A DNA stretch of 64,000 bases from Otis tarda (GCA_026413225.1 CM048553.1:136182190-136246189); one strand, 5' to 3'; shown: positions 12,931 to 26,500, counted from the first letter of the stretch. Made by a program: numbers and translations. The notes: generated from the letters alone by a model not told the origin.

Positions 12931-13034
12931 TCTCACATGGTACTCATCTTTCATGTTTAATGGTGTAAACGTGTGTCGTAGTTCTCACATGGTACTCATC
13001 TTTCATCTTTAATGGTGTAAACGTGTGTCGTAGT
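12931..13034. repeat. 52-bp tandem duplication across an LTR junction
   Basis: 12931-12982 and 12983-13034 are two head-to-tail copies differing at a single base (TTTCATGTTT versus TTTCATCTTT). Each copy contains host flank, the 5-bp target duplication ACGTG and the first nine bases of the neighbouring LTR. The duplication must therefore be younger than the LTR insertion. Confidence 0.92.
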
Positions 13035-14091
13035 TCAGCCCCGATTGGGACCAGACTACGCAGTCTCTCTTTCTCACTCCCTCCACCCTCTGAGAGAGTA
13101 GAGGGAGATGATATAAGAAAAAAGGTTCGAGGTTTGAGATAAGGACAGGGAGAAATCCTTAAAGTTACCATTACAGGCAAAACAGACTCGACCTGGGGAA
13201 AACTATTCATTCATTTCTAAAATTAGAAGGATAAGGAGACAGAGAACAAGATAACCTCCTCCTACCCGTCCCTCTTCCCATTATCTCTACTACCTTCACC
13301 CCTGAGCGGCACAGGGGGGAAGAGGGAAAGGGGGTCACAGTCAGTCTGTCACATTTCGCGACACTGCTTCATCGTCGGTGGAAGAACTCCTCACATTCCT
13401 CCCCTGCTCCTTCATGGGGTCCCACCCATGTGCCACAGTCCTTCGTGAAACTGCTCTGGCGTGGGTCATCTCTTCCATGAGGTGCAGTCCCTCCATAACA
13501 GCTGCCCCAGCTCCACCCAGCAGGTGGATCTCTGCTCCTCCGTGGGCCTCCATGGGCTGCAGGGGGACAGCCTGCTCCACCATGGTCATCACCAGAGGCT
13601 GCAGGGGAATTCTGGCCAGGAGCAGCATTACTCCTCTCCCTCCTTCTGAACTGACCTTGGTGTCTTCAGCTGTTCCTCTCACAAGAAATTCTTCACAACA
13701 GGCTGGCAGACGGATCCTTTTTACATCTCATTCACATCTCATCTCCTCTCCAATTCTTGCAGCCAGGCTGGGCCGAGTCGGGCCCAGTCGGCCGCCTGGC
13801 AGAAGGCCAGAGGGTGAGGCCTGCAAGGCCCATGAGGTATGTGCCTCCCCATCTCTGCTCCTGCTCAGCTCCTTCTCATCTTCTCTCTTTCTTTTTTCTG
13901 TTTTCCCCTTCTTAAATACGTTATCGCAGAGGCATTATCAGGGAACACTCTGCTACCAATTGGCTCGGCCTTGGCCAGCAGCAGGTCCACCCTAGGCCTG
14001 ACTGAGTCCACTGAACAAAGGGGAGCACCTTCTAGCAGTTTCCTACAGAAGCTACCACCTTAGGCCCCCCTCACTAAGCAAAATCAGAACA
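13026..14091 (-). mobile_element. Family-A solo LTR, reverse, copy 2
   Basis: A 1,066-bp reverse copy of the LTR at 4434. On the plus strand it starts TGTCGTAGTTCAG and ends AATCAGAACA. It is flanked by a perfect duplication ACGTG (13021-13025 and 14092-14096). The reversed TATA-like motif (CTTAAATAC, near 13912) and the CCAATTGG motif near 13956 are retained. A 205-codon plus-strand frame (13378-13995) is antisense to the LTR and is not a gene. Its left end is partly copied by the 52-bp tandem duplication. Confidence 0.9.
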
Positions 14092-14096
14092 ACGTG

Positions 14097-17000
14097 ATAG
14101 TGATCCAGACTTTGAAAGATAATGCTGGTAAAGAGATGAACTGCAAAAGCTTGCTCAGCAACCAAAGCTATATCTACATATTCTCAATCATGCATATCTT
14201 TTTGCACAGAACTTGACATATCACTGCTAGTCTCTTGAGATTCAAGGCTAACAAATACAATACAGCCAATTTGTACTTGAGAATTTTTCAGTAAGTAAAT
14301 GATTTCTTTTGCAGTGGCAACAGTTGTACTGCTTTAGCTGCAAGTGAATTTTGGGGAAGGTATTGATGTCCTTACACTAGTAGTTAGTTCCTCGCATAAG
14401 GAAAACCACTGGAGCTGGTTCTCCTGTCTGAGTTAGTGTTTGCTGATGGAAAACTCTGTAAACAGTCTGTGAGGAATAGAGTAAATTATTTTCAAGTTAA
14501 CTACTGGAAAGAGTGAAGAGAGATTATTTTGTTGTGAAAATGATCGTGCTAAAGCTGCCAAGGGAGCAAACAGACTGGTATGGCATAATGTATATCAAGC
14601 ATAGGCAGAGATATCTAGATCACTGAGCAGCACAGAGCAGATAAAGTACTCGAAACAGTTAGTATTAAGTGTTAATTTCCTGAGTCTCTCTGAGACCATA
14701 GGAATACACTCTGCTGCATGATCCAGTCCTTACGTAAAGTAGTTAAAGAGAAGTTCAGGCCAAACTCTTCAACAGACACACTACAGATCTTGAGGAAGTT
14801 TGTCCAAAGCTTTCTGGTTGGATTTTATCATTGTGGCAGATCAAGGTTTAAGGCCACAGACGCAGTCCTCAAGGGCTTGATTTCTATAAAAGTAAAATAA
14901 TATTTTGAAATACAAAATAATATTTTGCTCTGGGTCTGGGCAGTTTAGCTTAAACCCATCTCCAGTACTGACAATATTCCTATGTATTTTAATTCCACAA
15001 ATTCAATAGTCTGGACACCTAAACATGTCCTTATCTCTGTTGAGATATCCTTTTGATTTCAGTGTGATGTCTCATGCGTGTAAGTGCTCTGCAGGATCGG
15101 GGACAAAGTATTTACTATTTTGCAGGACATAGCCCTTATAAAATAGAGATAGCATGTATTATAAAGTAGGTAGATGGCTTTCAGATGCAGACATAATGCC
15201 TTCTCCATTAGCCTGTGAATATAAATGAGGAAACTATAATTTTGCAAAACAATCACTAAGTCAAAATGTAACGATAATATTTTTTTATTATTTCCTTGAA
15301 CAGAGAAACCATGTCTCCACACAGTATGAATTACTAAGCTCTTACAGAAAATTGTTGTAAAAGACTCTCAGACAAGAATCAATAGATGAACTATTTTATA
15401 GCATGACAAACATGCAGAAATAGTGCCTTACAAATGGGCTACAGAATTGAAGTGTCAGGTATAATTTTCCTTATGTAATCATTAAATAGGATCATCATGA
15501 AGTATTAATGTATTAGTCAATAAAATAAGTCTAGATAATGTCAAACACCTTAGGTGTTATCTCTTCAGCTGTAATTGCTGTTACAACATGAGTTTACGAA
15601 CAGCATGAAACATCCTGCATTTTAGCAAAGAAAAGAGTTTGGCAAGTAACAGTCTGTTTGAAGATAATAGTAAGATAAAGCAAAAGAGTAAGCAGGATGT
15701 AACTCTGACAGGTGTGGTCATAGTGCTGCATCTGGAACTAGACCCTCTTCCTGGGGCAGATTTTCCTATTCTGCACTTTTTGCACAAGTTAAATGTTGCA
15801 AAGAGACTGCAAATAATTTACTTCTTGGCATCTTAGGGTCCTCTATCCTTTTTGGGCTCCTTAGTAGGTTTTCATACTACTATTCTGAGGCCATGACTTA
15901 GCAATGATTATTCAAAGAGGTGAACCTAGCTAGGTCACCTTGGCCAGCATCAGTAACTAAATAGCCTTGCTGTACTGTTATTTCTCATGTTCGTCCAGCG
16001 AGTCATGTCATGCCCCATAGTTTCCCATCCTCTTTTTGGTTAGCTTAACCTCAGGCCAGGGCCTAGCCTTAACACAATTTACAATGCAATGAGTGCAAAT
16101 GAAAGCACACACTATTTGCAACTTACTTGCCATCACTTGCAAATACTACAGATGGCAATCGGAAAAAGTTGGACTTGTTATGAAGTGCATGCCATTCATT
16201 AAATTGTCTGCAAAAGCTGATAGATACTAGTGCTAAAAGAATACATTTATTCTTTTAATTTTAATATTGAAGGAGTTTAGACTTTTATCAATTAGGATAC
16301 TTTTAAGGAAAAAGAAGTCATATAAGGACTAGAAACAGGCAATGAATAATGAGAGATACTGTTTTAAAATATTATACATTATTTTTCTGCTTATTGATAT
16401 ATCTTAACAAAACTAGACTATGCCAAAAGCCTTCCACTGATTTCTCATTCTTACATTAATTTAAATGTATTATGATTTGATGAACTGTAATCAGTAAGCA
16501 AGCCACTGACAGGTTATTTACAGTACAAGGTTATTTGCAACTGTACATTCAAAGTTATACACAATATTATGTACCAATCGTTCAAGAGGATTCGCCTCAG
16601 AAAATCCGTATATTGATTTGAAGCTTCATTGACTTCAATAATAGGCTTGATGCAGGCTTGATCTTGCAAGGAGCAGCACTGGGATCCACCCAGGAACAGT
16701 GGTTTGTGAACATAGAACTCACCGAATTCTCTAAGAAACTGGAAGTAGGATTGTTTGTCCTTTCCATTTATATATCATCTACAAGATACCAAAGTTAGCA
16801 GTGCTGTAGTATAAAGAAACATCATTGTCAGCTGTAGTGTCCTGGTAAGCCTGAATATAACAACTTTGTCATTTTAACTAGCTGTCAGAAAAAAAAAAAA
16901 ACCAACAGTTTTGTAACATGGAAAAATTCCTGAAACGAGTTAATTAGTATTATTTCCTTTATAAGATGCAATTTTGTAATGGGCTGCAGTCTGAAGACAT

Positions 17001-18070
17001 AAAAGTAAGGTTTCAGTTTTTAATCTATATGACATAATTAGTCAGGAAGTTTACACCAAGCTCATCAGCTGGAAGGCCTCATCGCGTATTTCAGAATAAT
17101 GAATGTGTCTTGATTGCACTGTGTTTCCTAAATATTTCATTAATACTGAGTTGGGAACATTTGTGTTCAGCAGAAATCAGGATCTAAATTCTTGTCTTCC
17201 ACATAAAAAGAGCAAATGGAGAAGGATAGCTAACCTAAGCAATTTGGATTATTATTGTAGTTAATTACATCCTTTGGACAAGAGAGAAAGATCAGCTTAG
17301 CTCTTTCACAGGAATGGCTCAACCTCCTTCAGTACCACTGAAAACAAAACCTCTCTGACATCTCTGCAGATCCTGATGAGAATAGATGTAACCAGGTTTG
17401 AATAGCTGAACATTTTCTGCCATGTCACTCTATGTATCCTAATGGGAAATTATTTTTTTCCTTAAGGTTCAGTTCCATTCTATCATCTTTTCAGTATGCA
17501 TAAGTGACTTCTAATAGAGACAGCAAAGCTTTTCCTAAGATAAAGAAATTTCATACTATAATTTGAGACTCGTCTCTCAAGATTAAAAGTTTTTACTAAT
17601 AGCAATTGGCATGCTAAAAAGATTATTTCATTCTAGTTTAACACAACTCTGCAGAACTTAAAACACCAGCAGAAACACACAGGTTTCACCTTTCATAGTT
17701 AATTAGATATTGCCAGGAAATACTTTTGGGCACTGAAGCTTCATCAGCTGTTAAACTGTTAGTACAGTTTTCAAATTTCTAGCATGGTCCTTAGCATAAG
17801 CTTGACTCGAGCCAAAACACTCTCCTAAACAATATTTATATTGAAATAATGGATTTTCATAGGCCAGAATCCATTCCTTATAGATAATTTCATGCAGCTT
17901 ATTTTGAATGGTAAGAGAGTTTAATGCTATGTGATAATAAACTATGGACTGTGTTCTGCCAGCTGGCTTTAGTGCCAGGCTGCAGTTACAAGTCTTTCAC
18001 TTATCTTGTTCCACACAGAGATCCCATTTGATTGTCCAGAGCTAATTGGCCTCTTCCTCTACTCCTGTGA
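14097..18070. other. AT-rich intergenic DNA
   Basis: No gene or recognisable mobile element. There is a short direct repeat of AAAATAATATTTTG (about 14895-14928). Open frames are at most 87 codons and unremarkable. Confidence 0.55.
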
Positions 18071-18075
18071 CTCTT

Positions 18076-19231
18076 TGTCGTAGTTCAGCTCCAATCAGGA
18101 CCAGACTACACAGTCTCTCTCTCACTCCCCTCAACCTCCAAGAGAATACGGAGATATAATATAAGGAAAAACAGCTCGAGGTTTGAGATAAGGACAGGGA
18201 GAAAATCCTTAAAGTTACCGTTACAGGCAAAACAGACTCGACTTGAGGAAAACTATTCATTTATTACTAAAATCAAAGCAGGATAATGAGACAGAGAACA
18301 AGATAACCGCCCTCCACCCCTCCCTCTTCCCAGGCTTAACATTATCTCTACTACCTTCCCCTCCCGAGCAGCACAGGGGGGAAGAGGGAATGAGGGTCAC
18401 GGTCAGTTCATCACACGTTGTTTCACGCCGCTCCTTCATGGTCAGGGGAAGAACTCCTCACATTCCTCCCCTGCTCTGTTGTGGGGTCCCACCCATACGC
18501 CACAGTCCTTCCTGAAACTGCTGCAGTGTGGGTCATCTCTTCCATGGAGTGCAGTCTCTTCAAAACAGCTGTCCCAGAGGGCCCTCCACGGGCCACAGCC
18601 GCCTTCAGGCATCCACCTCCCCCGATGTGGGGTCCTTCACGGGCTCCAAGTGGATGTCTGCTCTTCCGTGGACTTCCATGGGCTGCAGGGGGACAACCTG
18701 CTCCACCATGGTCGTCACCACAGGCTGCAGGGGAATTCTGGCCAGGAGCCGCATTACTCCTCCCCCTCCTTCTGAACTGATCTTGGCGTCTGCAGCCGTT
18801 CTCTCACAAGAAAAGTTCTTCACAACAGGCTGGCAGACGCCTCTCAGAATCTCTTCACATCATCCAACTCATCTCCTCTCCACTTCTTGCAGCCGGGCCA
18901 GGCTGAGTCGGGCGTAGTCAGCTGCCTGGCAAGAGGCCAGAGGGTGAGGCCTGCAAGGCCCATGAGGCCTGTGCCTCCCCCTCTGCGCCTCTGCCCCCAC
19001 TCAGCTTCTTCACATCTTCTCTTCTCTTTTTTTTTTCTGTTTTCCCCTTCTTAAATACGTTATCGCAGAGGCATTATCACGGAACATTCTGCTACTAATT
19101 GGCTTGGCCTTGGCCAGCAGCAGGTCCGCCCTAGGCCCAGCCGAGTCCACTGAACAAAGGGGAGCAACTTCTAGCAGTTTCCTACAGAAGCTACCACCTT
19201 AGGTCCCCCCTCACTAAACAAAACCACAACA
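18076..19231 (-). mobile_element. Family-A solo LTR, reverse, copy 3
   Basis: A 1,156-bp reverse copy starting TGTCGTAGTTCAGC and ending ACCACAACA on the plus strand. The flanks are CTCTT (18071-18075) and CTTTT (19232-19236), a 5-bp duplication with one mismatch. This suggests either a slightly older insertion or a point change in the T-rich right flank. The TATA-like CTTAAATAC and the R-region GC-rich units are retained. Frames of 90-129 codons on the plus strand are antisense by-products. Confidence 0.88.
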
Positions 19232-19872
19232 CTTTTTTTCCCAAATTTGTTTCAATAAATCTGTTCTTCTGTTCGTCATCAAGATACATTAGCAATTCCA
19301 AGGAAATTTTCTTCGAGTGAAAAATCAAAGTCACAGAAAAAAAAAAGTCAGTCGAGTGATACTAAACAAGAAGATAGGACCTTGTCTCAAGAATTCCCCA
19401 TACTGCTGATTGCTAAGGATTTGGAGGATTTACCAAAGAAATATTGTTATACTATTACTTGTACTTTTTCTGAATCATGTAGAATGGCTAGAGGGACCTG
19501 CTCTGTACTCACACAGTTGTTCTTTTGTTCTTACAAGAACAACCAGAAAAATACCCGTGGGAGAGATATTATTGTTCTTTGTCATTGAGTGGCCTAGGAA
19601 TTTTTATTACATACTGGCATCATGAAGGATAACAAAGTTTGTAATCTAGTGTGTGAAAATACATGTTGCTGATTAGAATGATTATTGTGGGGGTTTTTCC
19701 TCCAGTAGTTATCTGTTATTAATGAAAGACAAAAGCAGGAAATGTTCATATCGTGTTGTACAATAGACTAATTTGCAAAACTTGTTAAGAAGGAGTTAAA
19801 GTAAGATAAGGCATCACTCCCAAATATGATAAGATTAAAAATGATGTTTTCAGAGAACACCAAAAGATTTAT

Positions 19873-19890
19873 CCACACACACACACACAT
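19873..19890. repeat. CA microsatellite
   Basis: A short (CA)n tract of about eight units. Confidence 0.85.
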
Positions 19891-20161
19891 AAAAAGTCAT
19901 ACACTGCCCAATTTATAAGATGTAATAAAAATTATATCTACATATATTTTCCTAGAGTCACATAACATTTGCTAGAGAAAATATTAAAAGGCAAAGTAGC
20001 AAAATTTCATCTATTCCAGATTATATGGCTGTGAACTAATGTACAACAGCTTATAAGAACAGTATTGGAAAAGTATGTAAGATTGATCTTGTTTTTACTG
20101 AAATCTGTGGGATATTGTGTCTGATATTTATTGTAAAAAGACTAAAATTTTACTCCTGGTT

Positions 20162-20199
20162 TAAAAAAAAAATATATATATATTTTTAAATATATATAG
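20162..20199. repeat. A/TA-rich low-complexity tract
   Basis: A poly-A run followed by alternating TA, a T run and alternating TA again. It is partly self-complementary. Confidence 0.8.
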
Positions 20200-21565
20200 C
20201 AGTCTAACTTAAACTAAATTCCAGATATTATTCCTACGGAAGTGATTGAAACAAAGAAAATGCTTTTTCATAAACTTGAATCATAGTTTTCACTGTTTAG
20301 TTTTTCCATAATAACTGTTTCCAAGCCATTTGTTGTCACATGGTAATTTCATGTTTTAAGCTGCAAGTTTAAGTGAAATAATTTGGCTTTTCAAATAACT
20401 TAAATATACGTGAAATTTTGTTTTTAATAAATTCTAATTAACCTGTACTCATACCAGCAGATCTACTCTTGAAGTAGTATTTTTTTCACTGGTCCAGTGA
20501 GCTTCATTTGCCTTTCATTTTCTTTTTACAGGAACACAGGATCAACCAAGATATACTTTGCAGAAAGAAATAAATGTTAATCTTCTACATGCTATGTAAA
20601 AGGCTACACAATCTCTTTGATCTATCACAGTTTGGATGTTGTCTTATAAAGTATAGAAAGTATTTCTCACAACATGCTGAATTGTGTATAGAGTTCAAAA
20701 TTACTTTTTAATCTAAACAAAGAAAATTGTGCACATTTCATTTTAAATTTTGGTTGACAGTGGCTTTGTTCATTAACTGTAATTTTGGATACTATCCATA
20801 CAGACAATATATTTCAGATTTCAGTTGGAAGATAATATATACAGTAAGACTTTACAGACTTTTTTTTTCCATGTGAATATCATTCTCATTACGGTTTTAC
20901 ACATTTCTGTCTAGACTGGTTAAAAACAAACTTTCTTAGCATGTAGTCAGGACATAGCAATGTTTATACGAATAAATTTCCCTGTTATCACAGGTCAGTT
21001 ATATATATTCTTCAAACACTGACAAAGAACTAGATATGTCTCTGAGCTAGCTAAGTTTGTGGCATTTTTCTGACTTACAAAAATACATTGCAAAATATAT
21101 ACCATTCTTTCCACAGTAGGTGGATTATTTTTGCCCATAAATCACAGGAAGTTAGAGCAGAGTCATGAATTACTAACAAGAAAAGTAGTTTGTGTTACGA
21201 ATCTAACCATTTGCAGAGATGGAATATTGTCAATATTTAGCTCCAACCTGAGTTTAGCAAAAAGTTTCTCCCATTTTAGTCACTGGTTTTGAATGCCTTT
21301 CTCATCTCACATCCCTCACTTTCTGCTGTAGACACACATTTCAATTCATGAGGGAGTTTCTCCAGGAAATGGAGCCACTGAACTAGCATTTCTCATCTCA
21401 TAGAGAAATTTCTCTGTTCTACTATCTTTCTCTGTTCTACCAGTAGTATTGAAGCATACTTCTGAAAGAGAAAATATCTGTTTGAGCAAAGAGCTGTAGA
21501 GTAACCTTAGCCTAGAAATGTATATTACTGCCATGTAGTTTGATCCTGTTAAGGGTACCCCAGAG

Positions 21566-21853
21566 CAGTGGTCTCCAAACTGGAGTTTGCAATCTGTTGG
21601 GATTTAGGAAGAAAATATTTTTGGTATGATTAATAAATAAAATAAAAAATTTTAAAGAGTGTTTATTTAATCTTCACCTCATCCTTTTTTTTTTTAATTT
21701 CTAAGGAGTTTTTATGTTTTATAGCATGTATAATATATTACAGTAGTAAATGTATATGATTTATAAATAATTAAGTATAAATATATTGGGAGTATGTGCT
21801 CAAAAAATTTTTACTGGTAGAGGTGTACAATCAGAAAAGTTTGTAGACCACTG
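21566..21853. mobile_element. Non-autonomous hAT (Charlie-like) DNA transposon
   Basis: A 288-bp element with 16-bp terminal inverted repeats: CAGTGGTCTCCAAACT on the left and the reverse complement of CAGTGGTCTACAAACT on the right, one mismatch. The flanks CCCCAGAG (21558-21565) and CTCTAGAG (21854-21861) match at six of eight bases. The right one equals the NTCTAGAN-type target preferred by hAT elements. The CAGTGGTNNNCAAACT end is typical of Charlie-group hATs. The AT-rich interior has no transposase frame, so this is a MITE-like derivative, old by its degraded duplication. Confidence 0.87.
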
Positions 21854-21861
21854 CTCTAGAG

Positions 21862-22984
21862 GGTTCCTGTGTAATTACAGAACTGCACAAAATATCCCAG
21901 CCAGGCAGACAGCAAGCTCTAGCTTCCTCTACAGGTTTCTGTACTCCAGCAGCAATAGTATCTGGAATGGGCTGCTGACACCCCACTCTGGCTTATCTTA
22001 CAACCTTCCTAATGGGTTGGAAGTTTGGAGTCCTAATGGTTTGGAGTCCCAGAGGCCTCCAAATATATACCATATTGAAATTGTCAGCATCTTGGTCTTG
22101 GATGTGTAACAGACATTTTGTCATTGCATGTCTAGTCTTATGACTATAGCAGGTCTTCTATGTTTCCTTATCTTACCAGTTTTTTTCTCCTTCTTTTCCA
22201 CCTTGCTATTCAGGACTGTTTCTGTACTCACCCAATTATTTTATTCTCTCTACCTTCCTCTTGTCTTGGGCTTTTTCTTATCTCTTTCTTTATAATATCC
22301 TCTCATTTCCACACAGTTATTCTATATGACAGCTTCACTACAGAGCAACTTTAAATTCACATCAATTAAGTAATTATAAACTGCTCCCAGAGACAGGAAC
22401 AAGTGTAAACAAGAAAGGGAAAAAATAGCAAATGCAACTTTCCTATTATTGTAACTCTCATGCTTTCTTGTTTGCAATCACTTACCTTGCCAGATCTAAG
22501 TTTAGACTAGAACCTCCTCAAGGCAGAAACAATTTTTCATTTTCCTAGAAATGGTTATGCCATCCTATTACACTATATAAATATTGGTGCACATTTTTAA
22601 ACACAATTAATCATTTTATGTGCCACGATGTTCATCTGTCCAGCTAAAGAGTGCTTAAAGGGTTATGAATTTTACATGGCGGGTACTATGCACTTCCTAA
22701 AATGGTGTTTCTTTAGAATGCCATGTATTGGATAACTAAGGAAATTAATCATGCTAGAAAAATTGAGCTAATAGCAACATCAATCTTATGCATTTTGCAC
22801 ATAAAAATCTCACTGGCATCACTGCCAGGAAGAGTGGAGGAGAAAAGCAGTGGGAAAGGAACAGCTTTCTGTTAGGAGCTGCCCAGTCCAGCAGCCTGAT
22901 AGAGGTGCAGTGACTGCAGCTCCACTCAGCTCATTACTCCAGCCAGTAACAAGGCCGAATGTGTAGCTCCAACAGGTACAGACA
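21862..22984. other. Intergenic DNA, nothing recognised
   Basis: Mixed composition with no gene recognised. A phrase near 22503-22535 faintly resembles the tail of ancient MIR-like SINEs but is too short to call. Confidence 0.45.
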
Positions 22985-23530
22985 AACACATGTATAGAAT
23001 ATGCACATCTGCTCGGCCATCCACACCAGCTAGCACAGGCAGAAAACACAGCACTCAGGCAAATGCAGGCAAAACCAGTGGTGACCTCCAGTTTTCCCCT
23101 CTGGTCTGTCGGGATAAAACCTCTTAGTGGAAATATGCACATACATACGATACAGATCCCTCCAGTAGCTGGCCTAGACACTCTGTCTGCACTGAAACTG
23201 GCCCCTGGATCCCATTCTCCCCAGTTGTTACTAGCTGGACATAGGAGCCCCAAGGCCTGCAGCCCCACTGCAGCTGCTGGTACAGACCTACACACACATA
23301 CACTGTGGGTGCACCCAGTAACTGATCTTAGACACTTAGTCTATCCAGTAGCTTGCCTTGAGATCCTCTCACCTCCTATTTCCTCATGCAGTGACACACA
23401 CATGTGCAAATGGGACCCTCGGTCAAACCCTAGATTCCACGGTCAGCCCAGCAGCTGTGTTGGTCATCCTGATCCCTCCAGACTGGCAGATTCATTGGTC
23501 TCTCCAGTGTCCAGCCTCCACTTCTAACAA
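22985..23530. repeat. Decayed tandem array, about 150-bp period
   Basis: Related blocks recur. CA-rich ACACAT-like segments begin near 22985, 23136, 23290 and 23393. CCAGTAGCTGGCCTAGACAC (23162) returns as CCAGTAACTGATCTTAGACAC (23315), 153 bp later, with a further CCAGTAGCTTGCC at 23345. The copies are highly diverged. It carries frames of up to 158 codons on both strands that I attribute to the repeat. The identity of the satellite is unknown to me. Confidence 0.5.
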
Positions 23531-23540
23531 TTTCAGTGCA

Positions 23541-26500
23541 TGTTTCCCAGGCCACTTACCCTACTTATGAACTAATTTGGATTAATATTCATGAGTAATC
23601 ACACACTGACATATGTATCCATACACTCTGCATACACTCCAGTCTCTCTGAACAGGAATGCATGAGGCATTAGGAGGAACAAACACCAATCACAAAAATG
23701 ACTGAAAGAGTGTCATATGCTGTTTCCCCCCAGATTAAGCGGATCCCAGTATATTTACTTGAAACTGTTTAGGACAACCAGACTGAAAGGCAAAGGATGG
23801 TGAGTAAACTCTCATTAGTCACACAGATATCAAAGAATGGATAGACTGTCAGCTCCTAGAGGACAAAAGGCTGTCCAAAACTATCACAAGACAATGCCAG
23901 AAGAAATGAAGGGCTCAGGACCCTTTACCTTCTGAGTCATCGCAAGCAATCCTGCTCAGACCACACACAGATTTTAGTGGTTTTGAGTATGTGCGCAAGA
24001 CGGTGTGGGTGTGAATTAATGAAACACGGTTTGTCTTGTAATTAAATCACCTTTTCCTTTAGTGCCTCAGGCTGAGCTTTGCTACATTTCTGTTGGTACA
24101 GTGTCGCAATATTATTTCCTACAGACTGGCTGAGATGCCAACTTGCTCAGCCTATTGGCTGCTGTGAATCCCCATTATTAGGCTCACTAGAAATTATCTC
24201 AAGAACTTAAATGCTTAGCTTCAATTAATGAATTTCATTAGGTGCTTGACACACAAATGTTTTGTGTGGCAATGTGTCATGCTATCACACCTAAATCTGC
24301 TTGTGGATCTGGCTGTGTTTCAGTTACGATTTGTTCATTACGAAAGATCTGTTCTGGAAACCTTGCCTGATGTTCAAAATAGAATTTGTTGGCACATTTA
24401 GTAGGCAATTATCACTACCGTATTTGACTGCTAAAGGGCTCACAGATCTCCTAAATAATCTCACAACAATTTCTAAATTTATACAATAGTACTTATACTG
24501 TGAGCTTTGAAAATTCCCCATCCAGCCTGTTACTGTCTTCTTCGGTATTCACAGGAGTTGTGTTATTTTTATTGTACTATTAAATGATAAATAAACAAGC
24601 ACAGATTCCTACAGTCTTAGAAAAGCTGAATTACTATCAAATAAAAAGGAGTTTGGTCTGAGAAAAAAACATCAGGATTTAGCCAAGCGGTTGAAGCTGA
24701 ATTTAATTAAATACAATTACTTACGGAGCAGCCAGAGTGTGTGGGTGAAGTGAGACTGGAGGAAGGGGGGGAGGTTTGAGTATGTGTACATATTGCTATT
24801 TGTAATCACCCTTCATACACCAGGCAGTACATTCTCCTTCCCTAACAAAAAAAAAAAACATTTCTGTCCACTTCAAATAAATGTGATTTTCCTTTTCCTT
24901 TTCTCATTTATTTTGATATGCAAGGTTGGAGTATAATGTACAGCTGTAATAACAACAGCTAAAAACCTTGTAAGGAACTAGGCAAAAAGTGCAGTATACA
25001 AGCAGCTGCTAAACTTATAGGGAGGAAGCACTGAAAGGGCCCAAGAGCTGTATCTTCTTTAGCAGCAGATACACATTAAGACATGAATGGCAGAGCATGC
25101 TAAAGGTAGGAATTTAAATTCACAAAATGACTTGTAAAAGTTTATATTTCCTTCTCCCTCTCCTGCAGGAATGTTTTCCTCATCATCATTAGAGTAACGC
25201 TATATCTCTTGAAGCCCGTCACTGGTTCCACATATGACTTTCTAGTGAATGGCGTACTTTCTGCAGAGAAGGTGTAAATGTTTGTGAAGGTCTAGTGTTT
25301 AGGGCACCCTTCTTGGAAATTAAAAACCTGGGTTAGACATATTCATGCTAATAAAAACTTGAACCTTGGGTTAGCTATTCCCACGTCTATTGCCCTATCA
25401 CTGGGAAAGACAGATACTCAAGTCTGGGGAAGGTGAGAGAGAGCTACAGCTCCTTTTTTTTTTCATGTTTCCTACTGCATATATTTGTCATCTACCTACT
25501 CAACGGGCTTTGTGCTGCAAATCGCACTTTGTACAATGTATACAGCTAAGAAAATGCAGTTTGCTCTAATCTTTTCCAAAATAAGTTTGCTTCTCCCTCT
25601 CTTTAATAAATGCTCTTTTCTTCAGTCTCCACTTTCAAGAAGACAACTTCTTATGGGAGAAAAAGGCAATTCATTCCTACCTGCACATTTTCCCAACTAC
25701 TCATCCCATAGCAGAGCCAATTCCTCCTGTATATGCAGACTTAGTTTTTCAGCAGTCATAAAGATTATGGTTTTTTTTTCATGTTTATATTTTAAGAGAC
25801 TCGAATAAATGTTTATGTGTGCCTGCTACCTTTGAGCCAAAGCCAAACAGTATTCATATTTCCAACTGTGAGTCACAGTAGCTCTTTTCAGTTTCAAGTT
25901 AATTGATTTTATTGTACATTTTATTTCCACTGTAAAAGGAAACCTAGAGTTCTTTTCAGTATATATTCCTATACACTCATATTCAGCATATGCACATATA
26001 TACTCCTTCTTTTATGATACGACTCATCAAGTTCTCACTCTGCTCAAATCAATGACAATAGTCTACTGAGTATAAGTCCAGAATTTCATCCACAATTATA
26101 GAAAATAAAGCTCTTTCCAACCTGCAGTTCCAGAAGAGGAACAATCCCTTTTAGCAACAAACATGGTTAAAGTACTGTAATTTATTTGTGAGACAGAATT
26201 AAAGACATTTTTGCCATCTGGAGGAAACATTCTGTTACCATGGGTTTGTTTTGAAAATTCAAAAGGTGGCATCCTGGATGTGTAAACAGAACAAGATTTG
26301 TTTTTCAGACACAATAGTTTTACTGGAGCATTTGGCAGAGCCAAATGTAACAAGATGCTCTATTTGCTGCTTAAATATCTTGGTAGGTAGGTTTGTGTAC
26401 CAAAATCGGGACTAATCCAGGTTGTTTTCTTTTTCAAAGTCATAATTTTCTCATCACAAAACTGCTGAAGGAGGGATGTGGTCATTTTCTGTTTAGAATC

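Larger units (their letters stand above)
19237..21557. other. AT-rich intergenic DNA with simple repeats
   Basis: Contains a CA microsatellite (about 19873-19890) and a TA-rich tract (about 20162-20199). No gene or dispersed repeat recognised. Confidence 0.55.

Noticed and set aside
22503..22535. Possible MIR-like SINE tail (also near 23849)
   Set aside because: Only about 25 bases resemble the consensus; too short to support.
22819..23527. 158- and 154-codon opposing frames as genes
   Set aside because: Both strands are open over the same degenerate tandem repeat, with no domain, promoter or splice evidence.
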